64,000 nt of DNA, from NCBI RefSeq assembly GCF_009793355.1, contig NZ_WTKP01000007.1, positions 1 to 64,000 of the forward strand. Direction: 5' to 3'. The position numbers and the translations under genes are program-made. The notes under the pieces are model-generated. The model was not told where the DNA came from. It was given only the letters and a program-made list of their open reading frames with translations, and did not search any database. The DNA comes from Vreelandella zhuhanensis. Lineage in GTDB: Bacteria > Pseudomonadota > Gammaproteobacteria > Pseudomonadales > Halomonadaceae. How positions within the stretch are numbered: the stretch's first letter is position 1; the number at the start of each line of letters is the position of its first letter. Shown here in pieces: positions 52,766 through 61,068 of the stretch.

Positions 52766-53659
52766 ATGATCGGACATATTCTGGCTACCTTGCTGCCGGT
52801 GTTCTTGATCGCCGGCAGCGGCGTCCTGTATGGCCGCTTTCGTACCCCCGACATTCGCAGCCTCAACACCCTCAATATGGAGCTGTTCGTTCCACTGTTG
52901 GTATTTGCGGTACTGGCCGACCGTCAGGCGCCGTTGGCGGACTATGCCTGGTTGGCGACAGCGGCCGTGGTCGTGGTGCTGGGCGCGGGGCTTGTGCTAT
53001 GGCCGTTGGTTAAATGGCTGAAGCTCGACCCCAAGGTATTTTTGCCCCCGATGATGTTCAACAATTCCGGCAACATGGGGGTGCCGTTGCTGGTGCTGGC
53101 CTTCGGTCCGGAGGCATTACCTGCGGCGGTGGTGGTGTTCATCGTGGAGATGCTGCTGCATTTTTCGGTGGGGCTTTACATGCTCGACCCGCGCACATCC
53201 CTATGGCGCATGCTGCGCATGCCGATCGTGTTTTCGAGCCTGGCCGGGCTGGGAGTGAACGTCAGCGGTTTGCCGTTACCCGCCTGGTTGCTGGAAGCCA
53301 TGCACATGCTGGGAGGCGTCTGTATTCCGTTAATGTTGTTTGCGCTTGGCGTGCGGTTGCTGGAGATTGATTTCAGTGATTGGCGAACCGGCTTGCTGGG
53401 AGCGCTGTTATGCCCACTTTCCGGCTTGGTGATTGCGTTGCCGTTAATCTGGCTATTGCCACTGAACCCTCTCCAGACGGCGGTTCTGCTGGTATTTTCC
53501 GCACTGCCCCCGGCGGTGCTCAATTACCTGGTGGCCGAACAATACCGCCTCTCACCGCAAAAAGTGGCATCGTTGGTGCTGATCGGCAACTTGGGTAGTC
53601 TGGTGGTGATGCCATTGACCTTGGCGGCAGTGTTCACCTGGGTGTACGCACCCGGCTGA
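52766..53659 (+). CDS. AEC (auxin efflux carrier) family transporter
   Basis: A 297-aa membrane protein with about 10 hydrophobic segments. Family motifs are LNMELFVPLLVFAVL in the first half and MMFNNSGNMGVPLLVLAFG in helix 4, and ALPPAVLNYLVAEQY in helix 8-9. Bacterial AEC proteins include malate and malonate carriers; substrate is unknown here. A GGGGGAT site precedes the ATG. It converges with the next gene with 4 nt between stops. Confidence 0.9.
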   Translation: MIGHILATLLPVFLIAGSGVLYGRFRTPDIRSLNTLNMELFVPLLVFAVLADRQAPLADYAWLATAAVVVVLGAGLVLWPLVKWLKLDPKVFLPPMMFNNSGNMGVPLLVLAFGPEALPAAVVVFIVEMLLHFSVGLYMLDPRTSLWRMLRMPIVFSSLAGLGVNVSGLPLPAWLLEAMHMLGGVCIPLMLFALGVRLLEIDFSDWRTGLLGALLCPLSGLVIALPLIWLLPLNPLQTAVLLVFSALPPAVLNYLVAEQYRLSPQKVASLVLIGNLGSLVVMPLTLAAVFTWVYAPG

Positions 53660-53663
53660 GAGG

Positions 53664-54044
53664 TTAGCGCGAGGAGTCTCTAGGGTTGTCTTTCACCTGG
53701 TCCTTCACCTCATAGCTACCTTCGAGTACGTCCTGCGAGCCTGAACGATTCTTATCGTATGCAGACGTGTCGCCGCCAATATCTTCGGCTTGGTTGGCCC
53801 GCATCTGCTCCATGCGCTTTTTCAACCGGTAACGCACCAAGGGCATCATCGCCCAGCCAACCAACAGGAAGAATAGCCCCAGAATAACGCCGACGATCAT
53901 CAGCGCACCCAGAACCAACCAGATAAGTAGCAGCTTGAGGCTATCCATAATCCCGTTAGGGCGGGTCCGGCTAGCCCGCGCTCGCCATTGACTTGCTGCC
54001 TGCCAGGCGGCGTTGTTTCGCGGGTCTCGATTGGAATGAGACAT
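53664..54044 (-). CDS. Small membrane protein of unknown function
   Basis: A 126-aa protein. A polar N-terminus (about 30 residues) is followed by one long hydrophobic stretch (LKLLLIWLVLGALMIVGVILGLFFLLVGW), which could span once or form a hairpin, and then a charged tail with RYRLKKRMEQMRANQ. I do not recognise a family with confidence. The frame is open to 54329, but the ATG at 54044 has GGAG at 8 nt and gives the sensible protein. Confidence 0.65.
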   Translation of the reverse strand: MSHSNRDPRNNAAWQAASQWRARASRTRPNGIMDSLKLLLIWLVLGALMIVGVILGLFFLLVGWAMMPLVRYRLKKRMEQMRANQAEDIGGDTSAYDKNRSGSQDVLEGSYEVKDQVKDNPRDSSR

Positions 54045-54194
54045 TGCGCTGCTCCGAAAGTGAAATCTCAACCCATTCGAACATACTGTGAGTGGCGAGT
54101 TCACTTTTGCGTTGTTTATTATCATGCTAAGGGATGCACAATGCAGTTTCGTTGCTTCAGCAAATAAGGTCTTCAGCATGAACAAGAAAGTCTC

Positions 54195-54341
54195 ATGAGC
54201 CGGCAGCACCGCCAAGGTGCCACGCGACGCCGACCGCGATGGGCCACCTTTGATCGTTGGCTGGACCGAGTGGTGTCGGTTGCCGTGATAACGGCACTGA
54301 TCGTCGGACTGGCAGCGGTGGTCGCTCATTGGCTGCTGTAA
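54195..54341 (+). CDS. Possible 48-aa single-pass membrane protein
   Basis: A small frame with an Arg-rich N-terminus (RQHRQGATRRRPRW) followed by one hydrophobic helix (VVSVAVITALIVGLAAVVAHWLL), which would give cytoplasmic N-in topology. The ribosome site is weak and the frame overlaps a 6-codon frame ending at its ATG (ATGA). It is divergent from the 126-aa membrane protein. No known family; could be chance. Confidence 0.35.
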   Translation: MSRQHRQGATRRRPRWATFDRWLDRVVSVAVITALIVGLAAVVAHWLL

Positions 54342-54464
54342 GCTTAAGGAAAAACAGCGAGCCTATCATTTTAGCGTGTCCTTATATTTTGCAGTGTTTT
54401 CTTCGTGGCGTCTTCAAACCCCAAGCTGTTAGGCTCTGCGCTTGCCCCTGAGAGACTACTTATC

Positions 54465-55823
54465 GTGTCATTGGTAGAGCTGCCTTCCCTTCCGCGCCGG
54501 ACCTCACGCCGTGAAATCTTTGGCTGGGCAATGTTCGACTTTGCTAACCAGGCGTATACGCTGCTGATCATTACCGTGGTGTTCGGCGAGTTATTCACTA
54601 CCGTGATCGTGGGTGAGCGTGGCGACAATTATCGCTTTGCGAATTTTCTGTGGAGCCTGGCGCTCGCGCTCAGTTCGTTGATGGTGGTGCTCACCGCGCC
54701 ATTGTGCGGCGCGGTGATGGATTATCGTGCCGAGAAGAAACGCTTTTTGTTCCTTAGCTACCTGGCGACCGTGGCTACCACGGCGATGCTGTATTTTGTC
54801 GCGCCGGGGTATGTGATGCTGGGCTTCTTGCTGATCGTGCTGTCGAATTACGCCTATTCGATGGGAGAAGCCTTTATCGCCTCATTCCTGCCGGATCTCG
54901 GCCCACCGGAGGCAATGGGCAAGATTTCAGGGTTCGGTTGGGCGCTGGGCTACATTGGCGGGTTGTTTGCCGCAGGCTTTACCCTGGTGGCATTGGGCGA
55001 GACCACTGCCGAGAATTTCGAGCGTATCCGTTGGGTCGGGCCGTTTGCCGCCGGCTTTTTTCTGGTGGCCGCCATTCCCACTTTCATGTGGCTTAAGGAG
55101 CGTGGCACGCCTCAACCACCGGGCGTCCCCTACCGGGTGATCGCCAAGGAGCGGGTCAGGACGACCTTGGAAGACCTGCGCTATTTTCAGGATCTGGGAA
55201 TATTCCTGGTATCGCTGCTGTTCTCCATGGCAGGCATTTACATCATTATTTCCTTCGCGTTTATCTACGGTGCCCAGGTTATCCAGTGGGATGGCGCTAT
55301 TCGCAACGTGATGTTCATTATCGTGCAGATTACCGCCGCCGCCGGAGCGCTTGGCTTCGGCTGGATACAGGATCACCTGGGGGCCAAACTCACCTATCAG
55401 ATCACCTTGGGGTTATGGGTGAGCTCCATCCTGGCTATCTGGGCCACGCCACAACTCACGGTATTACTGAATACTTACCTGGGCCTGACACTGGAAGCAC
55501 AACATGTATTTCTGGTGGTGGGTTGCCTGGCGGGTACCAGCCTGGGGTCGAGCCAATCTGCCAGCCGCGTGCTGGTGGGGCTTTTCACGCCCTTACCCAA
55601 AGCGGCAGAATTTTTTGGCTTTTGGGGCCTGGCCAACAAGCTGGCGAGTGTGTTCGGTATTGTCATGCTGGGTACATTACAGGCATTTATCGGTCTTCAA
55701 GCCTCCATCCTATTATGTGCTGCCTTGTTTATTACGGCTATGTTGATATGTACGCAAGTGAATGAAACCCGAGGACGCCGGGCGGCCTGCGAATGGAAAC
55801 CACAGGAACGCTCTTCCAATTGA
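54465..55823 (+). CDS. UMF1-type (Atg22-like) MFS transporter
   Basis: A 452-aa carrier with 12 hydrophobic segments. The N-terminal EIFGWAMFDFANQAYTLLIITVVFG is the UMF1/Atg22 signature; YRAEKKRFLFLSYLATV and GEAFIASFLPDLGPPEAMGKISGFGWALGYIGG follow. The GTG at 54465 lies 9-10 nt after GAGAGA and gives the usual short N-terminus; an earlier GTG at 54405 is possible. Substrate is unknown; yeast Atg22 exports amino acids from the vacuole. Confidence 0.88.
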   Translation: MSLVELPSLPRRTSRREIFGWAMFDFANQAYTLLIITVVFGELFTTVIVGERGDNYRFANFLWSLALALSSLMVVLTAPLCGAVMDYRAEKKRFLFLSYLATVATTAMLYFVAPGYVMLGFLLIVLSNYAYSMGEAFIASFLPDLGPPEAMGKISGFGWALGYIGGLFAAGFTLVALGETTAENFERIRWVGPFAAGFFLVAAIPTFMWLKERGTPQPPGVPYRVIAKERVRTTLEDLRYFQDLGIFLVSLLFSMAGIYIIISFAFIYGAQVIQWDGAIRNVMFIIVQITAAAGALGFGWIQDHLGAKLTYQITLGLWVSSILAIWATPQLTVLLNTYLGLTLEAQHVFLVVGCLAGTSLGSSQSASRVLVGLFTPLPKAAEFFGFWGLANKLASVFGIVMLGTLQAFIGLQASILLCAALFITAMLICTQVNETRGRRAACEWKPQERSSN

Positions 55824-55845
55824 GACCCATTGAATGAGGTGAGCC

Positions 55846-56361
55846 ATGTCCAATCGTAGGCTTCGCCGCAGCGGGCTGGGAATGATGCTGCTGTTCTGGG
55901 TGTTGCTGATGGTCGTGGGTACCTGGTGGCTGCAAGGTGGTCTGGAAGAGATGGTTCGGCCCAATGCGCACCTGGTTAATACGTCGCCCGATGATGAACC
56001 GGTCACTCTCAGACGTAACCGGGCGGGGCATTTTGTGGCCCCGGGGTATATCAATGGGGAACCGGTAAGGTTTCTGCTCGATACCGGGGCCACTTATGTG
56101 GCGATACCGACACCACTTGCCGAAACGCTGGGGCTGAAGCCCGGGCGTAGTGCCTGGTTCAATACCGCCAATGGACGAGTGAAAGGCTCTTTGACCGAAG
56201 TTGAGGAAATCGCCTTGGGAGGCATTCGGCTGCGTAATGTAAAGGGTTCGATCAGCCCGGGCATGGAAGGCGATACCGTCCTGCTGGGGATGAGTTTTCT
56301 CAATCACCTGACCATTGAAATTCGTGACGGGGAGATGTTGCTCAGACCCCCGAGCCAGTAA
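55846..56361 (+). CDS. Retropepsin-like aspartic protease
   Basis: A 171-aa protein with one N-terminal membrane segment (about 9-29) and a periplasmic clan AA protease domain. The active-site motif VRFLLDTGATYVAIP has the catalytic Asp-Thr-Gly, followed by GMSFLNHLTIEI, the typical second loop (TIGR02281-like). It should act as a dimer. It follows the MFS gene after 22 nt with a GAGGTGA site. Substrate unknown. Confidence 0.92.
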   Translation: MSNRRLRRSGLGMMLLFWVLLMVVGTWWLQGGLEEMVRPNAHLVNTSPDDEPVTLRRNRAGHFVAPGYINGEPVRFLLDTGATYVAIPTPLAETLGLKPGRSAWFNTANGRVKGSLTEVEEIALGGIRLRNVKGSISPGMEGDTVLLGMSFLNHLTIEIRDGEMLLRPPSQ

Positions 56362-56442
56362 ATACTCCTCTTGAGAAGTCTTCGACCTTGTGCTTAGCTG
56401 AGGGCTACTCATTACCACCCCGCTAAGGATAAGGAGATTACC

Positions 56443-56622
56443 ATGGGCATTGAAGTTGGTGGGCTACTGGGGCTGATTTGGCTGATCATCGTGATCTGGG
56501 CAATCGTCAAGGTGGCAAAAAGCTCGGCCGGGGGGGTGGCCAAGGTTCTCTGGATTCTTGGTCTGCTGATTTTCCCGCTAGTCGGTCTGATCGTCTGGTT
56601 ATTGTTCGGGCCCAAGGGATAG
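56443..56622 (+). CDS. PLDc_N-domain small membrane protein
   Basis: A 59-aa protein of two hydrophobic helices: LIWLIIVIWAIVKVAKSS and KVLWILGLLIFPLVGLIVWLL, ending FGPKG. This is the cardiolipin synthase N-terminal (PLDc_N) pattern standing alone, as found in many bacteria. Function of stand-alone copies is unknown. AAGGAG (56431-56436) precedes the ATG and a terminator follows. Confidence 0.85.
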   Translation: MGIEVGGLLGLIWLIIVIWAIVKVAKSSAGGVAKVLWILGLLIFPLVGLIVWLLFGPKG

Positions 56623-56644
56623 TCGTAAAAATGTAGCTTCTTTC

Positions 56645-56673
56645 AAGGGCAAGCCAATGGCTTGCCCTTTTTT
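56645..56673 (+). terminator. Rho-independent terminator after the PLDc_N protein
   Basis: AAGGGCAAGCC (56645-56655) pairs with GGCTTGCCCTT (56659-56669) across a 3-nt loop, followed by a T run. Confidence 0.92.
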
Positions 56674-56741
56674 GTCCATGCGACTTCGAGAAAGAGGCCG
56701 CTTACACTGCAAGATCAATTTTGGGCTTGAAAGGAGAAATT

Positions 56742-57821
56742 ATGCCAAACAACGATTGCAAGCGCATCGACCTGGCATTGCAGGGTGGTGGCTCGCACGG
56801 AGCTCTGACCTGGGGAGTTCTGGACCGCCTGTTGGAAGATGAACGCCTGGAAATCGATGGTGTCAGCGGTACCAGTGCCGGGGCCATGAATGCGGTGGTG
56901 ATGGCTTCCGGCCTGCATACGGGGGGGCGCGAGGGTGCGCGCGAAGCGCTGTATACGTTCTGGAAAGCCGTCAGCGACGCAGCGCGCTTTTCACCGATTC
57001 AGCGCAGCTTCTGGGATCGGTTGATGGGTAATGACAGCCTCGATTACTCACCCAGCTACCTGTTTTTCGAAAACCTGACCCAGCTGGTACCGCCGACCAA
57101 GCTTAATCCACTCAAGGTCAATCCTTTGCGTGATCTGGTGCTGGAGCAGGTCGATTTCGACCTGGTCAATGCCTGTCGCAAAGTGAAGGTCTTCGTGACC
57201 GCCACCAACGTGCGCACCGGGCGGGCAAAGATCTTTCGCCAGCCTGAGCTGAGCGTGGATACCGTCATGGCCTCGGCTTGCTTGCCGTTCATGTTTCCGG
57301 CAGTCGAGATCGATGGCGAAGCCTATTGGGATGGCGGGTATAGCGGTAATCCTGCGCTGTATCCGCTGGTCGATGACCAAGGGTGTCGCGACCTGGTGGT
57401 GGTGCAGGTCAACCCGCTGGTGCGACAGAAATTGCCCGAGAGTTCACGGGAAATACTCGACAGAATCAATGAGATAACCTTCAACTCAAGCCTGATAAAG
57501 GAGCTGCGCAGCATTCAGCTGTTACATCAATTGATCGATGCCGAAGGGCTGGAGCTGGAAAGCTATCGCTCAATGCGCTTGCACTTGATTCACGCCGAAC
57601 AGGAGGTCGAGAAGCTCAGCGCCTCGAGCAAGATGAATGCCGAGTGGGGTTTTGTGTCTCGCCTGCATGCCCAGGGCCGCGCCTGGGCCGAACGTTGGTT
57701 GAACGACCATTTCGATGCCCTCGGCGATCATTCGACCTTTGATCTGGATGTGTTGTTCGAGGACACTTTTCGCCCGGTTGCGATACCCGATGAGTCATCG
57801 GAGAAAGACGCTCGAAAGTGA
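56742..57821 (+). CDS. Patatin-like phospholipase (RssA/YchK-like)
   Basis: A 359-aa lipid acyl hydrolase. It has the oxyanion loop LALQGGGSHGALTWGVLD, the nucleophile elbow VSGTSAGAMNA (Ser) and the dyad Asp in WDGGYSGNP. The C-terminal part is helical with charged ends. The ATG at 56742 follows AAGGAG with ideal spacing. Whether it is cytoplasmic or attached to membrane is unclear; no signal peptide. It lies 70 nt before the polyketide operon on the same strand but probably is a separate unit. Confidence 0.92.
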   Translation: MPNNDCKRIDLALQGGGSHGALTWGVLDRLLEDERLEIDGVSGTSAGAMNAVVMASGLHTGGREGAREALYTFWKAVSDAARFSPIQRSFWDRLMGNDSLDYSPSYLFFENLTQLVPPTKLNPLKVNPLRDLVLEQVDFDLVNACRKVKVFVTATNVRTGRAKIFRQPELSVDTVMASACLPFMFPAVEIDGEAYWDGGYSGNPALYPLVDDQGCRDLVVVQVNPLVRQKLPESSREILDRINEITFNSSLIKELRSIQLLHQLIDAEGLELESYRSMRLHLIHAEQEVEKLSASSKMNAEWGFVSRLHAQGRAWAERWLNDHFDALGDHSTFDLDVLFEDTFRPVAIPDESSEKDARK

Positions 57822-57891
57822 GCGAAGGTGTTGCCGGGCTATCATCAGCGCAGATGGCAAGTGCTTGACCCCTGGCGGGGAGCTTACGATA

Positions 57892-58674
57892 GTGAAGGCA
57901 GTTTCTTTTACCACCGGTGCTCGGACCATGCTCATGTCGCTTACCCATCGTCAGCTTGAAGGCGAACTGATGGACGATCCAGCTCTTGATCGAAAGGCGC
58001 ATCAGGCAGCGCTAAACGGTCTGCGCCGCATCAATGCTGCAAGCCGAACGGCGGCGGCATTGTGGCCTCGAATTGCACGCATTGCCAAGGCCCGGCGGCT
58101 TTCCAGCCTTTCGGTTCTGGATGTCGCCACCGGCGGGGGAGATGTGGCCATTGCCTTGGCACGTCGTGCGCGTGACGCCGGTCTTCGCCTGCGTATCGAG
58201 GCCTGTGATATCAGCCCAACGGCTCTCCACTTCGCCCAGGGTCAAGCCGTTCGTGAAAAGGTAGAGGTGAGTTTTTTTCCTCTCGATGTGCTTGAAGACC
58301 CCTTGCTTGCTCGCTATGACATCATCACTTCGACGCTTTTTCTGCACCATCTCAGCGATGCCCAGATTGCCGCTCTACTTGAAAAACTGGCAGCGCAGAC
58401 TGATCACCTGCTGGTCAGTGACTTGATCCGTAACCACACTGGCTATGGTCTAGCCTACGTGGGTACTCGCCTGCTCTCGGCCTCGAAAATCGTCCATGTG
58501 GATGCAATGCGGTCGGTGCGTGCAGCACTGACGGTGGCCGAGGCACGGCGGCTGGCAAGTCAGGCAGGGCTTCAAGGCGTGCGATTCGAGCGGCATTGGC
58601 CGAGTCGCTTCATGCTGTCCTGGTCGCGTAACCAGGGAGTAGCACCAATGACGCACCAAGGCGCGTTGCCATGA
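57892..58674 (+). CDS. SAM-dependent methyltransferase of the type III PKS operon
   Basis: A class I methyltransferase of about 260 aa. Motif I is VLDVATGGGDVAIALARRA, then ACDISPTALHFAQ (motif II), ITSTLFLHHLSDAQIAALL (UbiE-like post-III) and a C-terminal half with GTRLLSASKIVHVDAMRSVRA. The GTG at 57892 has GGGGAG 9 nt upstream, a better site than the ATGs at 57928 and 57934; the longer frame back to 57715 only overlaps patatin. The stop overlaps the next start by ATGA. Likely O- or C-methylates the polyketide product; inferred from context. Confidence 0.85.
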   Translation: MKAVSFTTGARTMLMSLTHRQLEGELMDDPALDRKAHQAALNGLRRINAASRTAAALWPRIARIAKARRLSSLSVLDVATGGGDVAIALARRARDAGLRLRIEACDISPTALHFAQGQAVREKVEVSFFPLDVLEDPLLARYDIITSTLFLHHLSDAQIAALLEKLAAQTDHLLVSDLIRNHTGYGLAYVGTRLLSASKIVHVDAMRSVRAALTVAEARRLASQAGLQGVRFERHWPSRFMLSWSRNQGVAPMTHQGALP

Positions 58675-59849
58675 GGCTTCACAGCTTGTCCCAGAAGTGG
58701 GATGTGATCGTCGTGGGGGCGGGCGTCGCCGGAAGCGTGATGGCTTATCGTCTGGCACGCCGCGGATTCAGCGTCTTGCTGGTTGAAAAATCCGTGTGGC
58801 CGCGTCACAAGGCCTGTGGTGGCTGTCTCAATGCCGCCACGCTGCACGCATTGAATGAGGCCGGCCTGGAAGATGTTGCTAGCACCGCTCCGATTTACTC
58901 TCGCCTTCGCCTGGCAAGCGGCAAGCGGCAGGCGGTGCTGGGATTGCCTGTTGGCCGAGCCGTTAGCCGCCGCACCTTGGATGCCCGGCTTGTGGAGCGC
59001 GCCATCGATGCCGGGGCCTGTTTTCTACCCACCACCCATGCATCGTTGACGAATACGCAAGGTGCCGATACCCCGGCCTTCAGCCGTGAGTGTCGCCCTG
59101 TGGTGCTGGATAACGCCACTGATCGAGTAACACTCGGTGCCCGGTTGGTCATCGGGGCTGATGGGCTGGGTAGCCGGCTGTTGCGTGGCGATAGCGTGAA
59201 AGTACGGCATGTCGATAAGACTTCACGCATCGGGCTAGGTACCACGCTGGCTGAGGCACCGGCTTTTTACTATCCGGACACGATACATATGGCCTGTGGA
59301 CGGCATGGTTACGTTGGCTTGGTGCGTGTCGAGGGAGGGCAACTGAATATCGGTGCCGCTCTTGATCCGGCCTGGGTAAAGCAGTGTGGTGGACCGACTT
59401 TCGCCGTGGTTCACTTGCTACAAGCCTCGGGTTTTGCGCTGTTCGATTCGCTTTACGAGGCGAACTGGCAGGGCACACCCCGCATGAAGCGCTCGCATCC
59501 TTGCCTGGGTGGCGAACGCCTATTGTTAGTAGGAGACGCGGCCGGCTACGTGGAGCCTTTCACCGGTGAAGGCATGGGCTGGGCACTGGCAGGTGCCGCC
59601 GCCATTGAACCCTTGGCCCTTGACGCTATCCAGCAGTGGCAACCTGGCCTGGTCAGGCAATGGACGGCACGGCATGCCCGGATAATCGGCAAACGGCAAC
59701 GCACCTGCTGGAGGGTATCGGCCTTGTTGCGCCATCCCCGCCTGATGGCGACATTATTGCCGCTGGTAAACGCCGTGCCGACGCTGGCCGCGCCGTTAAC
59801 GATAGGGCTCAATCGTCGCTACCGATTCAGCTCCAAGGAGAGGGAATGA
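58671..59849 (+). CDS. FAD-dependent oxidoreductase of the type III PKS operon
   Basis: A 392-aa flavoprotein of the geranylgeranyl reductase/PHBH-like group. The dinucleotide-binding VIVVGAGVAGSVMAYRLARRGFSVLLVEK lies at residues 12-40, ACGGCLNAATL follows, and the second FAD motif is LLVGDAAGYVEPFTGEGMGWAL near residue 280-300. No membrane segment is clear. It overlaps both neighbours by ATGA. By analogy with Streptomyces SrsC it may hydroxylate or oxidise the polyketide ring; the reaction is inferred. Confidence 0.88.
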   Translation: MRLHSLSQKWDVIVVGAGVAGSVMAYRLARRGFSVLLVEKSVWPRHKACGGCLNAATLHALNEAGLEDVASTAPIYSRLRLASGKRQAVLGLPVGRAVSRRTLDARLVERAIDAGACFLPTTHASLTNTQGADTPAFSRECRPVVLDNATDRVTLGARLVIGADGLGSRLLRGDSVKVRHVDKTSRIGLGTTLAEAPAFYYPDTIHMACGRHGYVGLVRVEGGQLNIGAALDPAWVKQCGGPTFAVVHLLQASGFALFDSLYEANWQGTPRMKRSHPCLGGERLLLVGDAAGYVEPFTGEGMGWALAGAAAIEPLALDAIQQWQPGLVRQWTARHARIIGKRQRTCWRVSALLRHPRLMATLLPLVNAVPTLAAPLTIGLNRRYRFSSKERE

Positions 59850-60943
59850 AAACGCCACAGGCAAGCCTTATGGGGGTCGGTGTCGCCTCGCCCAGAGGCG
59901 GGTTAGGGCAGGATACTGCAATTGAACTCGCCCAGCAGCGCTGTACCCGTGATGAACGCCAGCAGGCTTGGCTTAGGCGCGTCTATCGGCATACCCGAGT
60001 GCAACGTCGCGGCAGTGTCTTGCTGCGCCCTGGAGAAGGCGCCGAAGGGTTCGAGAATTTCTTTCCCCCTCCGCTATCGGCGCAGGATCGCGGGCCGAGT
60101 ACCGCCACCCGGCTGCAACGTTATGCGAAGGAAGCCGGCCCACTGGCGGAGCGGGCCTGTCGCGAGGCTCTGCGCAATAGCCGGGTCGAACCTCATGAGA
60201 TCACCCATCTGGTGACGGTAACCTGCACCGGCTTGGTAGCACCGGGGCTCGATAGCGAACTTCCTGAGCGTCTGGGGCTATCAGCAGATATCGGGCGCTT
60301 GAACCTGGGTTTCATGGGCTGTCATGGCGCTCTCAATGGCATGCGCGCAGCAAGTGGATTGGTCAGGGAGCTTCCAGAGGCGCGGGTACTGCTTTGCTGT
60401 GTCGAGCTATGCAGCTTGCATTTTCAGTATGGCTGGGACCCGCAGAAAATCGTCGCCAACGGCCTGTTCGCGGATGGCGCCGGAGCGGCGATTCTGGGGC
60501 CGGCTGATAGCCGGGCGCAAGGGTGGCAATTGATCGAGACGCAGAGTCGTATTGCTCAACATTCCGGCAATGCCATGACCTGGAACGTCGGCGATCATGG
60601 CTTTGAAATGACGCTATCGAGCGAGGTGCCTAAATTGATTCGTGCCTCGCTGGGGGAATGGGTGGAAAGCTGGCTGGCGCAGCATGACATGACCGTCAGT
60701 GACGTGGCCCACTGGGCGATCCACCCGGGAGGGCCGGATATTCTGCGAGCGGTAACCCAGACGTTATCGCTGCCGGAGCAGGCCGACGCGGCTTCCCGGG
60801 AGGTATTGGCCGAACATGGCAACATGTCCTCGCCAACGGTGCTGTTCGTGCTTGAACGCCTGCAAGCCCAGGCGGCAAGCGGTCCCTGCGTAATGCTGGG
60901 TTTCGGGCCAGGGTTGGCATTTGAGGGAGTGCTTCTGGCCTAG
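59846..60943 (+). CDS. Type III polyketide synthase (chalcone/stilbene synthase family)
   Basis: A 365-aa homodimer-type ketosynthase using acyl-CoA starters and malonyl-CoA. The Cys-His-Asn triad is Cys159 in LGFMGCHGALNG, His293 in AIHPGGPDIL and Asn326 in HGNMSSPTVLFVLE. It also has FVNPPAEGF-region counterpart FFPPPL and CTGLVAPGLD. AAGGAGAGGGA precedes the ATG. It is the last gene of methyltransferase-oxidoreductase-PKS. Product unknown; alkylresorcinol, pyrone or phloroglucinol types are possible. Confidence 0.95.
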   Translation: MKTPQASLMGVGVASPRGGLGQDTAIELAQQRCTRDERQQAWLRRVYRHTRVQRRGSVLLRPGEGAEGFENFFPPPLSAQDRGPSTATRLQRYAKEAGPLAERACREALRNSRVEPHEITHLVTVTCTGLVAPGLDSELPERLGLSADIGRLNLGFMGCHGALNGMRAASGLVRELPEARVLLCCVELCSLHFQYGWDPQKIVANGLFADGAGAAILGPADSRAQGWQLIETQSRIAQHSGNAMTWNVGDHGFEMTLSSEVPKLIRASLGEWVESWLAQHDMTVSDVAHWAIHPGGPDILRAVTQTLSLPEQADAASREVLAEHGNMSSPTVLFVLERLQAQAASGPCVMLGFGPGLAFEGVLLA

Positions 60944-61068
60944 CGCTAACCCTGCAGCGTTTATATCGTGAGGATCAACAAGGGGTGTCTTGTAGTGATC
61001 GGGAGTAATTAACTCATTAACATAGGTAACCTGATTGCCCTCGATATTCGTGTATGGAAACCAGTGTC

